From Methanolobus zinderi (GTDB lineage: Archaea; Halobacteriota; Methanosarcinia; Methanosarcinales; Methanosarcinaceae), in NCBI RefSeq assembly GCF_013388255.1, contig NZ_CP058215.1:2595332-2659331 (forward strand): a stretch of DNA of 64,000 nucleotides, given 5' to 3'. A program made the position numbers and the translations under genes. The stretch's first letter is position 1. The number at the start of each line of letters is the position of its first letter. Under the pieces are notes generated by a model. That model ran no database searches and was not told the origin of the DNA. It saw nothing but the letters and a program-made list of their open reading frames with translations. Below, one piece after another: positions 28,183 to 37,259 of this stretch.

Positions 28183-28782
28183 ATGAATGCTGAAACTGAT
28201 ATTAAACAGAAAATGCATGTGGATATCTTTTTTGACACCACCATATTGAAAGTTCTTATACCTGTAGTACTGGTAATAATTATCCTGTATTTCCTGTGTG
28301 GCCAAACACCTGAATGTAAAATACTTATATATTTTAGCTTATACCTGAGCTTTATTCTGCTTCTGCTAAAAGATAATACTGTTGTAGAGATCACAACCCA
28401 AATGGCAATTATTCACAGACCTTTTTTTGCTCCAATAATAATTGACAAGAGAAGAATAAAAGATATCCAGATCAAAAAGAACACAAATCCGATCTTTCGC
28501 TACTTAATATTCATAATTCTCCTGCTTCTAACAGTATATGTTGCTTACCACAGACTCCAGGATGTCCTGTATGCAATACAGGGAGAAACACTAACACAGG
28601 GAATACTTGTAATTCTGTATGAATTCTGGTTAGTATTCTTATTGATGGTTATTTTATATGGAATTTGGATTAAACTCCCATATTCTACCTTACTGAGAGT
28701 TGATACGGATAAATCCAGATTCATATTTTATTCACAGGAAACTGCAACATTAAAAAAGAGAATAGAAGCTCAGGAGCATTGA
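28183..28782 (+). CDS. DUF1673-like membrane protein
   Basis: A 199-residue protein with four hydrophobic segments (about 22-40, 45-61, 106-124 and 139-163). Between the second and third is a short beta-rich stretch that looks like a PH-like segment (VEITTQMAIIHRPFF). The plan resembles the DUF1673 family known mainly from Methanosarcinales, whose function is unknown. The broken gene just downstream (28787-30503) is a clear paralog: the two align along their whole length, from KxxMxVDI near the N-terminus to the RFxFYS element near the C-terminus. Confidence 0.7.
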   Translation: MNAETDIKQKMHVDIFFDTTILKVLIPVVLVIIILYFLCGQTPECKILIYFSLYLSFILLLLKDNTVVEITTQMAIIHRPFFAPIIIDKRRIKDIQIKKNTNPIFRYLIFIILLLLTVYVAYHRLQDVLYAIQGETLTQGILVILYEFWLVFLLMVILYGIWIKLPYSTLLRVDTDKSRFIFYSQETATLKKRIEAQEH

Positions 28783-29122
28783 TGACATGTCACCGACAGA
28801 GTATATAAAAAAAAGAATGAATGTGGACATAATTGGTGATTTCAGTAATGTCCTGATAATTACTATTGCTTTTTTTATTTCACTATTTCTAATGTTTTTG
28901 CCGGGAATCCAGTCACCTGTTTTTGACATACTGTTTTTTTCAGATTGGTTTTTTTGCTTCGGAGCGCTTATATTGCAGGATATCACTACTGTAGAAGTAA
29001 ACAAGGACAGGATTGTAATCCAGAGATATTTTTTCAGTCCCATTGAAGTAAAAAAGAAAGACATTGAACTGGTAAAGCTAAAAAACAATATTAGTGCCAT
29101 ATACCGCATTTTGTTCTATTTA

Positions 29123-29146
29123 TAGTGTTCAACGCAACTTACTACA
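29123..29146 (+). repeat. left terminal inverted repeat of the IS
   Basis: About 24 bp, matching the reverse complement of 30195-30219 at TAGT-TT-AAC-CAAC and the ACAC inner end, with several mismatches between. Confidence 0.75.
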
Positions 29147-29169
29147 CGTATTAATTCCTATCTTATTTT

Positions 29170-30208
29170 ATGGCGGGGAAAGAACAAATTCTGATTGACC
29201 GAAAGGTAACTCTCGACGAGGTTAACGATCTGATCAAGTATGAAAGTAATTCAAGAGTGTTGAAAAGGCTCTATTTTGTTAAATTTAGATATTTAGGTGA
29301 TTCTGTAGAAGAAGCTTCTACTAAAGTCGGAGTGACTAAGAAAACAGGATATTGCTGGCAAGAAAGTTGGAATAAAGGCGGCTATGCCGCCTTAATACCA
29401 AATTTTGGTGGAGGTAGGAAATCCAAACTTACTGATGAACAAAAAAAGGAATTAAGAACTTTGTTAGAAAATAAGGATTACTGGACCACAAGAGAAGTCT
29501 GGGAGTTAATAAAGGAAAAATACGGCGTAGAATATTCAGAGAAACAAGTAGGAGTTATACTCCACAATTTTAACATGTATCACTCAAAACCATATCCTCT
29601 TGACTACAGAAAACCTAAAAACGCTGAAGAGATCTTAAAAAAAACTAAGCGAAGCAATTCCAAAAGATATTGGTCAAGACGAGCAGTATATCGTAGGTTT
29701 CCTGGATGAATCTTCCCCACAAACAAAAGCAAACACTCAAAGGTTATGGTCATTTAAAAAACCGTTGATAATAAAAAATATGGATTACATTAAAGCAAAT
29801 GCATTTGCATTTTATTCTATCAACGGGAACAGTATCATTGATTTTATGGAAAGCTCAAAAACAGAAGATGTGTGCAAATTCTTGGAAAAAATTGTAGAGC
29901 AAAACCCAGGGAAAAGAATAATTCTTGTTCTCGATAATGCAAGATCGCATCATGCAAAGAAAACGATAAGTAAAGCGAGAGATTTAAAAATAACACTTGT
30001 GTTTCTACCACCTTATTCACCAGATCTAAATCCAGTAGAATTTGTCTGGAAAACAATCAAAAGAGAAGTATCAGTCAAATTTGTCAGATCAAAAGAACAT
30101 TTGAGGAATATTATCAAAATGGAATTTATGAGGGTAGAGAGCTCATTATCGTTTGCAAAAAAATGGATGGAAACTTTTAATGCACAAATAAAAAGTGTGA
30201 TTTGTTGA
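29170..30208 (+). CDS. IS630-family DDE transposase, frame interrupted
   Basis: The first frame (29170-29709) encodes an N-terminal HTH region of about 160 residues (DSVEEASTKVGVTKKTGY). The rest lies in the +1 frame and ends at 30208. It contains the DDE core: VGFLDESS (first Asp), ILVLDNARSHH (second Asp) and LPPYSPDLNPVEFVWK (Glu), typical of IS630. The switch must occur near the run of eight A residues at 29637-29644 or the following AAGCGAA. It may be a programmed frameshift or an inactivating indel; the rest of both frames is undamaged. Confidence 0.82.
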
Positions 30209-30219
30209 GTTAAAGACTA
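30195..30219 (-). repeat. right terminal inverted repeat of the IS
   Basis: Partner of 29123-29146; it ends with GACTA immediately before the duplicated TA. Confidence 0.75.
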
Positions 30220-30550
30220 TATTTATGCTTGCAGCTTTAATCTACGTATCTTTCCATGCATATAATAATATCAATAAAGACCTCATAGATGGGAGACCAG
30301 TTGAAGCAATGGTTTTTTCAGTCCTGTCCAATTCTATTGTACCCATTTTTTTACTAATCCTATCTTTAAATGCTGAAAAAAGGCTTAGATATTCTTCTTT
30401 TATTGAAGTCATTGCCAAGAAGGGCAAATTCAGATTCTATAGTCATGATGCGGAAGATTTCAGAATGATTGCTGATACTGGAATGCAGGAGAAGCCATCA
30501 TGAATAGCACGTTTGTACTTGGCAATAAAAATAGAATGGAGATTTAGGAC

Positions 30551-30733
30551 ATGGATTATTTCTACGCTTACAATCTGACAAATATTTACGTATTTATTGC
30601 CATATTCTTGATACTGATGCTCAGCTTAAAAGCAATAGCGGATAGAAAGAGCTGTAGATTAAATATATTTGTTTGGATATTGATTGCATTCTTCATGTTT
30701 CTGATTGCTAATTTCATTTCATCACTGATTTGA
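30551..30733 (+). CDS. small membrane protein, 60 aa
   Basis: A 60-residue protein made mostly of two hydrophobic helices (about 10-28 and 38-58) joined by a basic loop (ADRKSCRLN). It follows the broken DUF1673-like gene by 47 bp in the same direction and may have been cotranscribed with it. I do not recognise a family. Length is short and evidence is limited to the hydrophobic pattern and the start after TTTAGGAC. Confidence 0.45.
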   Translation: MDYFYAYNLTNIYVFIAIFLILMLSLKAIADRKSCRLNIFVWILIAFFMFLIANFISSLI

Positions 30734-30861
30734 CGTCAAGATTCATGATGATAGTCTGAAACAGTCCATGATTGCAATAGGTCAGGGTCTGCCTGATTCG
30801 GGAAAGACTTGACCACCTGCTGCGATGATTTTAAAAGCCCGACCTGCATATAACCTCCTCG

Positions 30862-31743
30862 ATGTCCCTGACCTTCAAAGATAAACTTGAATCCGATCAT
30901 TTTCTTATTACGGCAGAGATCAGCCCCCCGAAAGGAACAGATCTCAGCGAAGCCCTTGCGGATGCAGAGCTTATACGGGATCAGGTAGATGCTCTCAATG
31001 TCACGGATAACCAGCGTGCGGTCATGAGAATGAGTCCGCTGGCAGTCAGCAGGGCACTGCAGGATGCGGGACACGAGGTTATCATGCAGCTCACATGCAG
31101 GGACCGCAACAGGCTTGCACTGCAATCGGAGCTGCTGGGAGCCTATGCAATGGGTATCAGGAACATCTGTGTGATGACCGGGGATCACACCACCAAAGGC
31201 GACCATCCCGGTTCAAGGCCGGTATATGATATGGATTCCGTTCAGCTTCTTGATATTGTCCGCAGGATGAGGGAAGGATATGACCTTGCGGGCAATGTTA
31301 TAGATAATCCCCCTGAATTCACGGTGGGTGCGGTTACAAATACGAATCCTTCAAAACTTATGCAGATGATGAAGCTGCGGAAAAAGGCAAAATCGGGACT
31401 TGATTTCATTCAGACTCAGGCTGTTTATGACACCGGCCAGTTCGAGATGTTCATGGAGATGACAGAAGATATCGAAGCTCCCGTCATTGCCGGATTGATC
31501 CCTCTCAAATCCGCGAGAATGGCACGATTTATGAATCAGAACGTGCCGGGAATTAATGTTCCTGAAGAAATAATACAAAGGATTGAAAATGCAGAGAGAC
31601 CAGTTGACGAAGGTCTGGCCATATGTGCGGAAACAGCGCGTGAGCTCAAAAAACTCTGCAGGGGAATCCACATCATGCCTATAGGAAAACATGATAGAAC
31701 CCCCCGGATACTTGAAATGGCCGGAATCAGGAAGAACATTTGA
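30862..31743 (+). CDS. metF: methylenetetrahydrofolate reductase MetF
   Basis: A 293-residue MTHFR TIM barrel. The N-terminal ITAEISPPKGTD, VNVTDNQRA, a CRDRNR motif, CVMTGDHTTKGDHPGS and the late FIQTQAVYD strand are in family order and bind FAD and methylene-THF. It reduces methylene-THF to methyl-THF. Its usual partner metV is upstream across the island at 27-30.8 kb. The stop overlaps the next start by one base (TGATG), so metF, the thiC-like gene and cofE appear cotranscribed. Confidence 0.92.
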   Translation: MSLTFKDKLESDHFLITAEISPPKGTDLSEALADAELIRDQVDALNVTDNQRAVMRMSPLAVSRALQDAGHEVIMQLTCRDRNRLALQSELLGAYAMGIRNICVMTGDHTTKGDHPGSRPVYDMDSVQLLDIVRRMREGYDLAGNVIDNPPEFTVGAVTNTNPSKLMQMMKLRKKAKSGLDFIQTQAVYDTGQFEMFMEMTEDIEAPVIAGLIPLKSARMARFMNQNVPGINVPEEIIQRIENAERPVDEGLAICAETARELKKLCRGIHIMPIGKHDRTPRILEMAGIRKNI

Positions 31744-32990
31744 TGACTAAAACGCAAATAGACCACGCAAAGGATGGCACCCTCACAGCCGAGATGCTTG
31801 AAGTTGCAAGGACAGAGAATATTGAAGAAGAACTTGTTCTGGAAAGGGTTGCAAACGGCAGCCTCGTGATTATGACACGAAAAGGTTGTCCTCCCGTTGC
31901 GATCGGAAAGGGTGCAGGTACCAAGATCAATGTCAACATGGGGACGTCTTCAGCTTCAATTGATCCGGGTTCCGAGATAGAGAAAGTTAAGATCGCACAG
32001 AAATACGGTGCTGCCACCATCACCGACCTCTCAATGGGAGGAGACATATCCGCCATCAGAAAGCTGGTACTTGAAAATACTCAACTCCCTGTTACAACAG
32101 TACCAATATACCAGACAATAGTCGAATGCGGAATGGATAATGTCAGCTTTGATGACATTCTTTCATATCTGAAAAAACACATTTATGAGGGTGTAAGTTC
32201 GGTACTTCTGCACTGTGTCGAAAGGAAGATGCTGGAGCAACTCAAAGGTTCCGGAAGGGTCATGGGAATGGTATCCAAGGGAGGATCCTTTACCAGCAGC
32301 TTTATGCTTCTTAATGATTGTGAGAATCCTTTCATCGAGCATTTTGACGAGATCATGCAGATACTCAGGAAGAACGATGTCGTGCTCTCCCTGGGAAATA
32401 CCATGAGAAGCGGGTGTGTTCATGACTTGAAGGACGGTGCGCAGTTGATGGAAATCGAAAGGAACGCCACACTTGCTAAAAGAGCAAATGATATAGGCGT
32501 ACAGGTGATCATCAACGGCATGGGCGGCCATATTCAGGCATCAGAGATACCGGAATCCGTGAAATTATATAAGGAAAAAGCAGACTTTCCATTATTTGTA
32601 GCCGGTCCTCTGCCAACGGATATTGCGGTAGGGTACGATCATATCGCAGGTGCGGTGGGAGCGAGCATGGCAAGCGGAGCAGGTGCAGATTACCTTTGCT
32701 ACATAACACCCGCAGAACATCTCTCGTTGCCAAGCCCGCAACAGGTCAGAGAAGGGCTTATCGCATTCAGAATAGCAGCCCATATAGGAGATTCCATAAA
32801 ATACGGCTTGAGTGATAATGACCTCATGCTTGCAAGAAAAAGAGCTGAATTTGACTGGAAAGCACAGGCAGAGCTTGCTATTGATCCGGACAGACCGACT
32901 CAGATGTGCCCTGATGAGGGGCCATGTTCCATGTGTGGAGATTACTGTGCAATTAAGATCATGAAAAACTATCTTTCCGGAGATAACTGA
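31743..32990 (+). CDS. ThiC-family radical SAM protein
   Basis: A 415-residue member of the ThiC family, which forms the HMP pyrimidine of thiamine from AIR. Conserved pieces include NVNMGTSSAS, VPIYQTI, LSLGNTMRSGC, INGMGGHI, VAGPLPTDIA and IGDSIKYGLSDND. The C-terminal cluster motif reads CSMCGDYC, that is CX2CX3C. The close relative BzaF makes 5-hydroxybenzimidazole, the lower ligand of the Methanosarcina corrinoid Factor III. ThiC and BzaF cannot be separated by eye, so no symbol is given. The ATG at 31743 overlaps the metF stop; cofE begins directly after its stop. Confidence 0.88.
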   Translation: MTKTQIDHAKDGTLTAEMLEVARTENIEEELVLERVANGSLVIMTRKGCPPVAIGKGAGTKINVNMGTSSASIDPGSEIEKVKIAQKYGAATITDLSMGGDISAIRKLVLENTQLPVTTVPIYQTIVECGMDNVSFDDILSYLKKHIYEGVSSVLLHCVERKMLEQLKGSGRVMGMVSKGGSFTSSFMLLNDCENPFIEHFDEIMQILRKNDVVLSLGNTMRSGCVHDLKDGAQLMEIERNATLAKRANDIGVQVIINGMGGHIQASEIPESVKLYKEKADFPLFVAGPLPTDIAVGYDHIAGAVGASMASGAGADYLCYITPAEHLSLPSPQQVREGLIAFRIAAHIGDSIKYGLSDNDLMLARKRAEFDWKAQAELAIDPDRPTQMCPDEGPCSMCGDYCAIKIMKNYLSGDN

Positions 32991-33767
32991 ATGCAGACAG
33001 ATCATTCCTCGTTGCAGATATTCGGAATAAGGACTCCGCTCATCAGACCGGGAGACAATATTGCAGAGATACTTATAAGTTCTGTCGAAAATTCAGGGAT
33101 CACTTTTCAGGACAATGATATCCTCATCATTGCAGAATCACCACTTGCAACCGCCGAGAATCGTCTGGTATTTCTTGGGGATGTGGAGCCATCCGGAAAA
33201 GCAAAAGAACTCGCACTTCAATACCGTCTGGACCCACGGGAAATGGAGCTTATACTGCAGGAATGTGACGAAATATTCGGTGGAGTTCCCGGTGCCGCAC
33301 TGACCATCACGGACGGTACTCTCTCACCTAATGCGGGCATTGACAGTTCTAACGCCCCTGAAGGATATGTGGTACTGCTTCCCGAAGACCCGCAGGCCAG
33401 TGCCGAACGGATCCGCAGTGACATAGAGAGTCATTGCAATTGCCATATAGGAGTGATAGTGGGTGACAGCCGCACACAACCCCTCAGACTCGGGTGTGTG
33501 GGCATTGCCCTGGGAAGCTCCGGTATAGTACCTGTAGAGGATGTCAGGGGTTCGGTGGATCTTTTCGGAAAGGAGATGAAGATCACCCGAAAAGCTGTTG
33601 CCGATAATCTTGTTTCTGCCGCACAGATTCTTATGGGAGAAGCCGGGGAAAGTATTCCTGCAGTGCTTATCCGTGGAGCACCGGTACAGTCTACTAAGGA
33701 ATCTGTGGAAATGCCTCTTTTCTCACCGGACGAATGTATGTACTACAGCAATATCAGGAAACAGTAG
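32991..33767 (+). CDS. cofE: coenzyme F420:L-glutamate ligase
   Basis: A 258-residue CofE. Recognised segments are FGIRTPLIRPGDNI at the N-terminus, DILIIAESPLATAENR, and the C-terminal IGVIVGDSRTQPLRLG and GIALGSSGI motifs. CofE adds one or two glutamates to F420-0 with GTP to give F420, the hydride carrier of methanogens. It starts at the base after the thiC-like stop, with CCGGAG upstream, so translation is likely coupled. The stop codon is TAG. Confidence 0.93.
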   Translation: MQTDHSSLQIFGIRTPLIRPGDNIAEILISSVENSGITFQDNDILIIAESPLATAENRLVFLGDVEPSGKAKELALQYRLDPREMELILQECDEIFGGVPGAALTITDGTLSPNAGIDSSNAPEGYVVLLPEDPQASAERIRSDIESHCNCHIGVIVGDSRTQPLRLGCVGIALGSSGIVPVEDVRGSVDLFGKEMKITRKAVADNLVSAAQILMGEAGESIPAVLIRGAPVQSTKESVEMPLFSPDECMYYSNIRKQ

Positions 33768-33976
33768 GAAGCTGTATTCCTGGCCTGAAATTTTGAAAAT
33801 ATAGAATATTGTCAGTGTTATAGAACACTATAGAGAAATAATAATTACAATCTCATATAGAGCTCATTGTTTCTAAAAAGAGCTATTTACCACTCAACAA
33901 AATATTGGTACAAAGTTCATGTTCTTTCCGGTAAAGTCCCATGCTGGATTCATTCGCAATCCAAGGTTGGTCAAAT

Positions 33977-35512
33977 ATGGAAAGACAAAAGATTAATTTT
34001 ATGGTAACCCTCGCAATCGTAGGGTTAATTCTGCTCGGAAGCATGGCTTCCGCAGTATCTGGAAAACAATTTGATAGAGAAAACAAAAATGATATTGATT
34101 TTCCAGAGCATGCAAAAGGACTTACGAAGCAAAAGGATAACTCAAAGATAAAGAATGTAATTGTCATGGTACCAGACGGATGTGACCAGGATATTCAGAC
34201 CCTTGCACGCTGGTACAGTGGAGAGGAACTGCAGCTTGACAGTATGTTCACAGGAATGGTTTCCACAAACATGGCAAACTCGGTCATCACCGGTTCTGCT
34301 GCTGCTGCAACAGCCTTTGCAACAGGTGAGAAGACCACAGCCAGATTCCTTGGAGTAGGACCAAGGACCGATGATCTGCTTTCAATATATGAAGCAGAAG
34401 ACATGACCGAGCCTTATGCACCAGTGGCATCAGTACTCGAAGGTGCAAAACTTGAAGGAAAAGCAACTGGCCTTATTGCAACTTCCAGTGTTACCCATGC
34501 AACACCTGCAGCTTATGCAGTACACATACATGACAGAGGAATGGACAGCGAAATAATGGAACACATAGTCTACCAGGATATCGATGTCGTATTTGCAGGC
34601 GGAGAGAATTATCTGAGTAACAGTCGTAACGATGGTGAGAACCTCAAAGAAGTTCTCCTGGACGAAGGATACCAGTTTGTTACTACAGCAGATGAAATGG
34701 AATCCCTGAAATCAGGCCAGGCCTGGGGAATGTTTTCAAGCGGACACATGCATTACGATATCGACCGCGAGGGTACAGAAGAGCCTTCAATTTCAGAGAT
34801 GACTGATAAAGCGATCGAGCTGCTATCTCAGGATAAGGACGGATTCTTCCTTATGGTGGAAGGCAGTCAGGTTGACTGGGCAGGACACGCAAACGACCCT
34901 GAACACATGGTAACAGACTTCCTTGCATTTGATGAAGCTGTTGAGGTTGCTGTTGACTTTGCCGAACAGGACGGACACACACTGGTAATAGTCTTCCCTG
35001 ATCACAACACCGGTGGTATGACAATAGGAAACTATGATACATCTTACACAGATCTGACAGTGGAAGAACTTGTTAATCCAATTGAGGGAGAAGAAGGCAC
35101 TGTAGAGATAGGATGGACAACAGGCGGACATGCTGGTGGAGATGTACCTCTCTGGGCGTATGGTCCCGACAAGCCAACCGGACTCCTTGACAATACCGAA
35201 CTTGCAACATGTGTAGCTGATGCATTCGGCTTCGATCTTGCTGATGTAAATGAGGAGCTCTTTGTGGAAGTTGATGAAGCATTCCCTGGAATGTGGTCAC
35301 TTGATACAACCGACCCTGCAAACCCGGTCCTTGTGATCAACGGTGAAGCTGAACTTCCAATAAGCAAGGACATCCTGAGAATTGATGGCACTGAGTACGA
35401 TCTTGAAGGTATCGTTGTGGCTGTCCCGATGGCCGATGGAGATGGAACACTCAGCGCAGATGATGATTTCTACATCCCACATGAAGCAATCGAGATCATC
35501 AACAACGCTTAA
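33977..35512 (+). CDS. secreted alkaline phosphatase family protein
   Basis: A 511-residue protein with a signal peptide (about 1-27; hydrophobic core VTLAIVGLILLG). The alkaline phosphatase core follows: MVPDGCD (metal Asp), ITGSAAAATAFATG with nucleophile Ser107, SSVTHATPAA, FFLMVEGSQVDWAGHAND, VFPDHNTGG and GGHAGGDVP. The residue before the nucleophile is Gly where many members have Asp. A C-terminal extension of about 100 residues follows the core and looks beta-rich. It would release phosphate outside the cell. The ATG at 33977 is chosen for its leader peptide; an ATG at 33941 would precede the signal by 12 residues. Confidence 0.9.
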   Translation: MERQKINFMVTLAIVGLILLGSMASAVSGKQFDRENKNDIDFPEHAKGLTKQKDNSKIKNVIVMVPDGCDQDIQTLARWYSGEELQLDSMFTGMVSTNMANSVITGSAAAATAFATGEKTTARFLGVGPRTDDLLSIYEAEDMTEPYAPVASVLEGAKLEGKATGLIATSSVTHATPAAYAVHIHDRGMDSEIMEHIVYQDIDVVFAGGENYLSNSRNDGENLKEVLLDEGYQFVTTADEMESLKSGQAWGMFSSGHMHYDIDREGTEEPSISEMTDKAIELLSQDKDGFFLMVEGSQVDWAGHANDPEHMVTDFLAFDEAVEVAVDFAEQDGHTLVIVFPDHNTGGMTIGNYDTSYTDLTVEELVNPIEGEEGTVEIGWTTGGHAGGDVPLWAYGPDKPTGLLDNTELATCVADAFGFDLADVNEELFVEVDEAFPGMWSLDTTDPANPVLVINGEAELPISKDILRIDGTEYDLEGIVVAVPMADGDGTLSADDDFYIPHEAIEIINNA

Positions 35513-35522
35513 AGCCAAAATC

Positions 35523-35550
35523 AAAGGGATTATATTCCCTTTTCTTTTTT
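35523..35550 (+). terminator. hairpin and T-run after the alkaline phosphatase gene
   Basis: AAAGGGA at 35523-35529 pairs with TCCCTTT at 35536-35542 around a six-base loop and is followed by TCTTTTTT. It lies 10 bp after the stop codon. Confidence 0.65.
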
Positions 35551-35673
35551 AGTGATATCCCATCAAGCAGAGATATTCAGCAAATTTAATATTGATCTAT
35601 CTGACCTGCATGAAGGAACAGGCCTTAAAAGCTGACGAATAACCCAATTTACTTATGGGCTGCATATTACTAT

Positions 35674-37101
35674 TTACTCCTCAAGACCCAGACCCTTCAT
35701 GATCATGTGATAGTCGCCTACATGCATCCTTGAATAAAATGCCCTCTTGATCACTTCACTCAGAGAAGGATGTATATCCATAGCATGCATTATCGGGTGG
35801 GCACTCTGTTCGGAAGTGTATATCACAGGAGTGATCTCATGGATGAGTACTGAAGCATGTGGCCCTATTATATGAGCACCGAGAATTTTTTCATTCTCTG
35901 CTTCCATGATTATTTTCACAAATTCATCCTTAAGGTCCATTGCATGACCTTTTCCGGTTTCCTCAAACCGATAGAAACCTATTATGATATTCTCTTCTCC
36001 GTATTCCTCTATGGCCCTGAACTCATTCATTCCCACTGCAGCGATTTCAGGATATGAGAAAACCGCGTGGGGTACCGCATGATAATCCACACTCTTTTTC
36101 TTGCCAAGAACTGCGTTATAATAGACTACAGTGGATTCATGGTTAGCTACATGTTTGAAAAGGTACATCCCATTTGCATCCCCGAAAGCCCAGACATTCT
36201 TTGCCGAAGTTTCCAGGTGTTCATTTACCTTTATCCAGCCTCTGTCATCTACTTCTATTCCACCCTTTTCAGGATTCAGGATATCAGTATTCGGAGACCT
36301 TCCTGTGGCAACAAGTATCTCACTTGCAACTACTATTATCTCCTCATCGGTCTCACGGTCTTTGCAGATCACTTTTTTACCTTCTGGAGATGAGCTGACC
36401 TCAAGAACCTCACAGTTTGTGATGATATCCATGTAACCCGACATCATCTTCTTTGCAAGCGTCGAGACTTCCGGTTCTTCACCTGGAATGAAGAAAGGAT
36501 TTCTTCCGAGGACCGTGACCTTTGATCCCATTGCAGAGAAAAAATGTCCGTATTCTGCCGCGATGTAGCCTCCACCGATGATAGCCAGACTTTCAGGAAG
36601 TGCCTCAAGTTCAAGAACAGTGTCACTTGTCAGATAACCGGTATCATCAAGTCCCTTAATGGGCGGGATCATGGGTTTTGAGCCGGTGCACAGAAATATC
36701 ATCTCTGCGCTGATCTCTTCGTCTCCGACCCTGAGTGTATAGGGAGCTGTGAAACTGGCAATATCCCTGTAGTAATCGATCCTTTCACTGTAGGAATAGC
36801 CTTTCTTTACGTTTTCTATGTCCTCAGATATGGAGTTTCTCATCCTGCCCATGACAGCCCTGAAATCGATGTCTTCGATACTGGCCCGTATACCGAAATT
36901 CTTTGCTTTTTTTATATCTCTCACAAGTTCTGCCGGGTAAAGGAGTATCTTTGAAGGTATGCATCCGCGGGTGAGACATATCCCTCCGGGTTCGTCCTTA
37001 TCCACGACAGCAACTTTAAGTTCCGGGTTCGCATCCATCATAGGATAGACATAGTTCATACCGGAACCCGTACCAATAACGATTAGATCATATTCTTTCA
37101 T
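35674..37101 (-). CDS. dihydrolipoamide dehydrogenase-like flavoprotein
   Basis: A 475-residue class I pyridine nucleotide-disulfide oxidoreductase. It has the FAD motif VIGTGSG, redox cysteines in GGICLTRGCIPSK (Cys42 and Cys47), the NAD(P)-binding IIGGGYIAAEYG, the FAD segment VWAFGDANG and a C-terminal dimer region with the HPS base (MDIHPSLSE). No 2-oxoacid dehydrogenase genes are nearby, so the disulfide substrate is not evident; mycothione- or mercuric-reductase-like activities are alternatives. It is convergent with the phosphatase gene and transcribed alone. Confidence 0.88.
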   Translation of the reverse strand: MKEYDLIVIGTGSGMNYVYPMMDANPELKVAVVDKDEPGGICLTRGCIPSKILLYPAELVRDIKKAKNFGIRASIEDIDFRAVMGRMRNSISEDIENVKKGYSYSERIDYYRDIASFTAPYTLRVGDEEISAEMIFLCTGSKPMIPPIKGLDDTGYLTSDTVLELEALPESLAIIGGGYIAAEYGHFFSAMGSKVTVLGRNPFFIPGEEPEVSTLAKKMMSGYMDIITNCEVLEVSSSPEGKKVICKDRETDEEIIVVASEILVATGRSPNTDILNPEKGGIEVDDRGWIKVNEHLETSAKNVWAFGDANGMYLFKHVANHESTVVYYNAVLGKKKSVDYHAVPHAVFSYPEIAAVGMNEFRAIEEYGEENIIIGFYRFEETGKGHAMDLKDEFVKIIMEAENEKILGAHIIGPHASVLIHEITPVIYTSEQSAHPIMHAMDIHPSLSEVIKRAFYSRMHVGDYHMIMKGLGLEE

Positions 37102-37259
37102 GTGATTTCCCCACAGTAGATATTTATTATGGATATTAGAGTTACATAATCCTATTATTTATTGGTTCTATCGGCTGCTCAAAAACTTAAAATAATAACC
37201 GCCACTCAGAGTAAATATATTTATTGTACCGTATTATTATCCTCTCACGGAGAAAAACG

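Larger units (their letters stand above)
29123..30219 (+). mobile_element. IS630-family insertion sequence, 1097 bp
   Basis: The ends begin TAGTGTTCAAC on the left and TAGTCTTTAAC on the right when read inward, forming imperfect inverted repeats of about 25 bp. The target dinucleotide TA is duplicated at 29121-29122 and 30220-30221, as expected for IS630/Tc1-mariner elements. Precise excision restores the reading frame of the interrupted gene, which fixes the boundaries. The element carries one transposase gene that is split by a frameshift. Confidence 0.9.
28787..30503 (+). pseudogene. DUF1673-like gene split by an IS630-type element
   Basis: The 5' part (28787-29122) starts with ATG after a CAGGAG signal and encodes the first half of a paralog of the gene at 28183. 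The 3' part (30222-30503) encodes the second half. Removing the IS (29123-30219) and one copy of the TA duplication joins them in the same frame (TTA TTT ATG) to give a 205-residue protein that aligns with its neighbour throughout. The insertion therefore looks recent: neither half has picked up further stops. A 112-residue truncated product ending in LFYL is the expected remnant. Confidence 0.85.

Noticed and set aside
33814-33829. AGTGTT-ATAG-AACACT palindrome before the phosphatase gene
   Set aside because: A short A+T-rich palindrome with no second copy noticed; too weak to call an operator.
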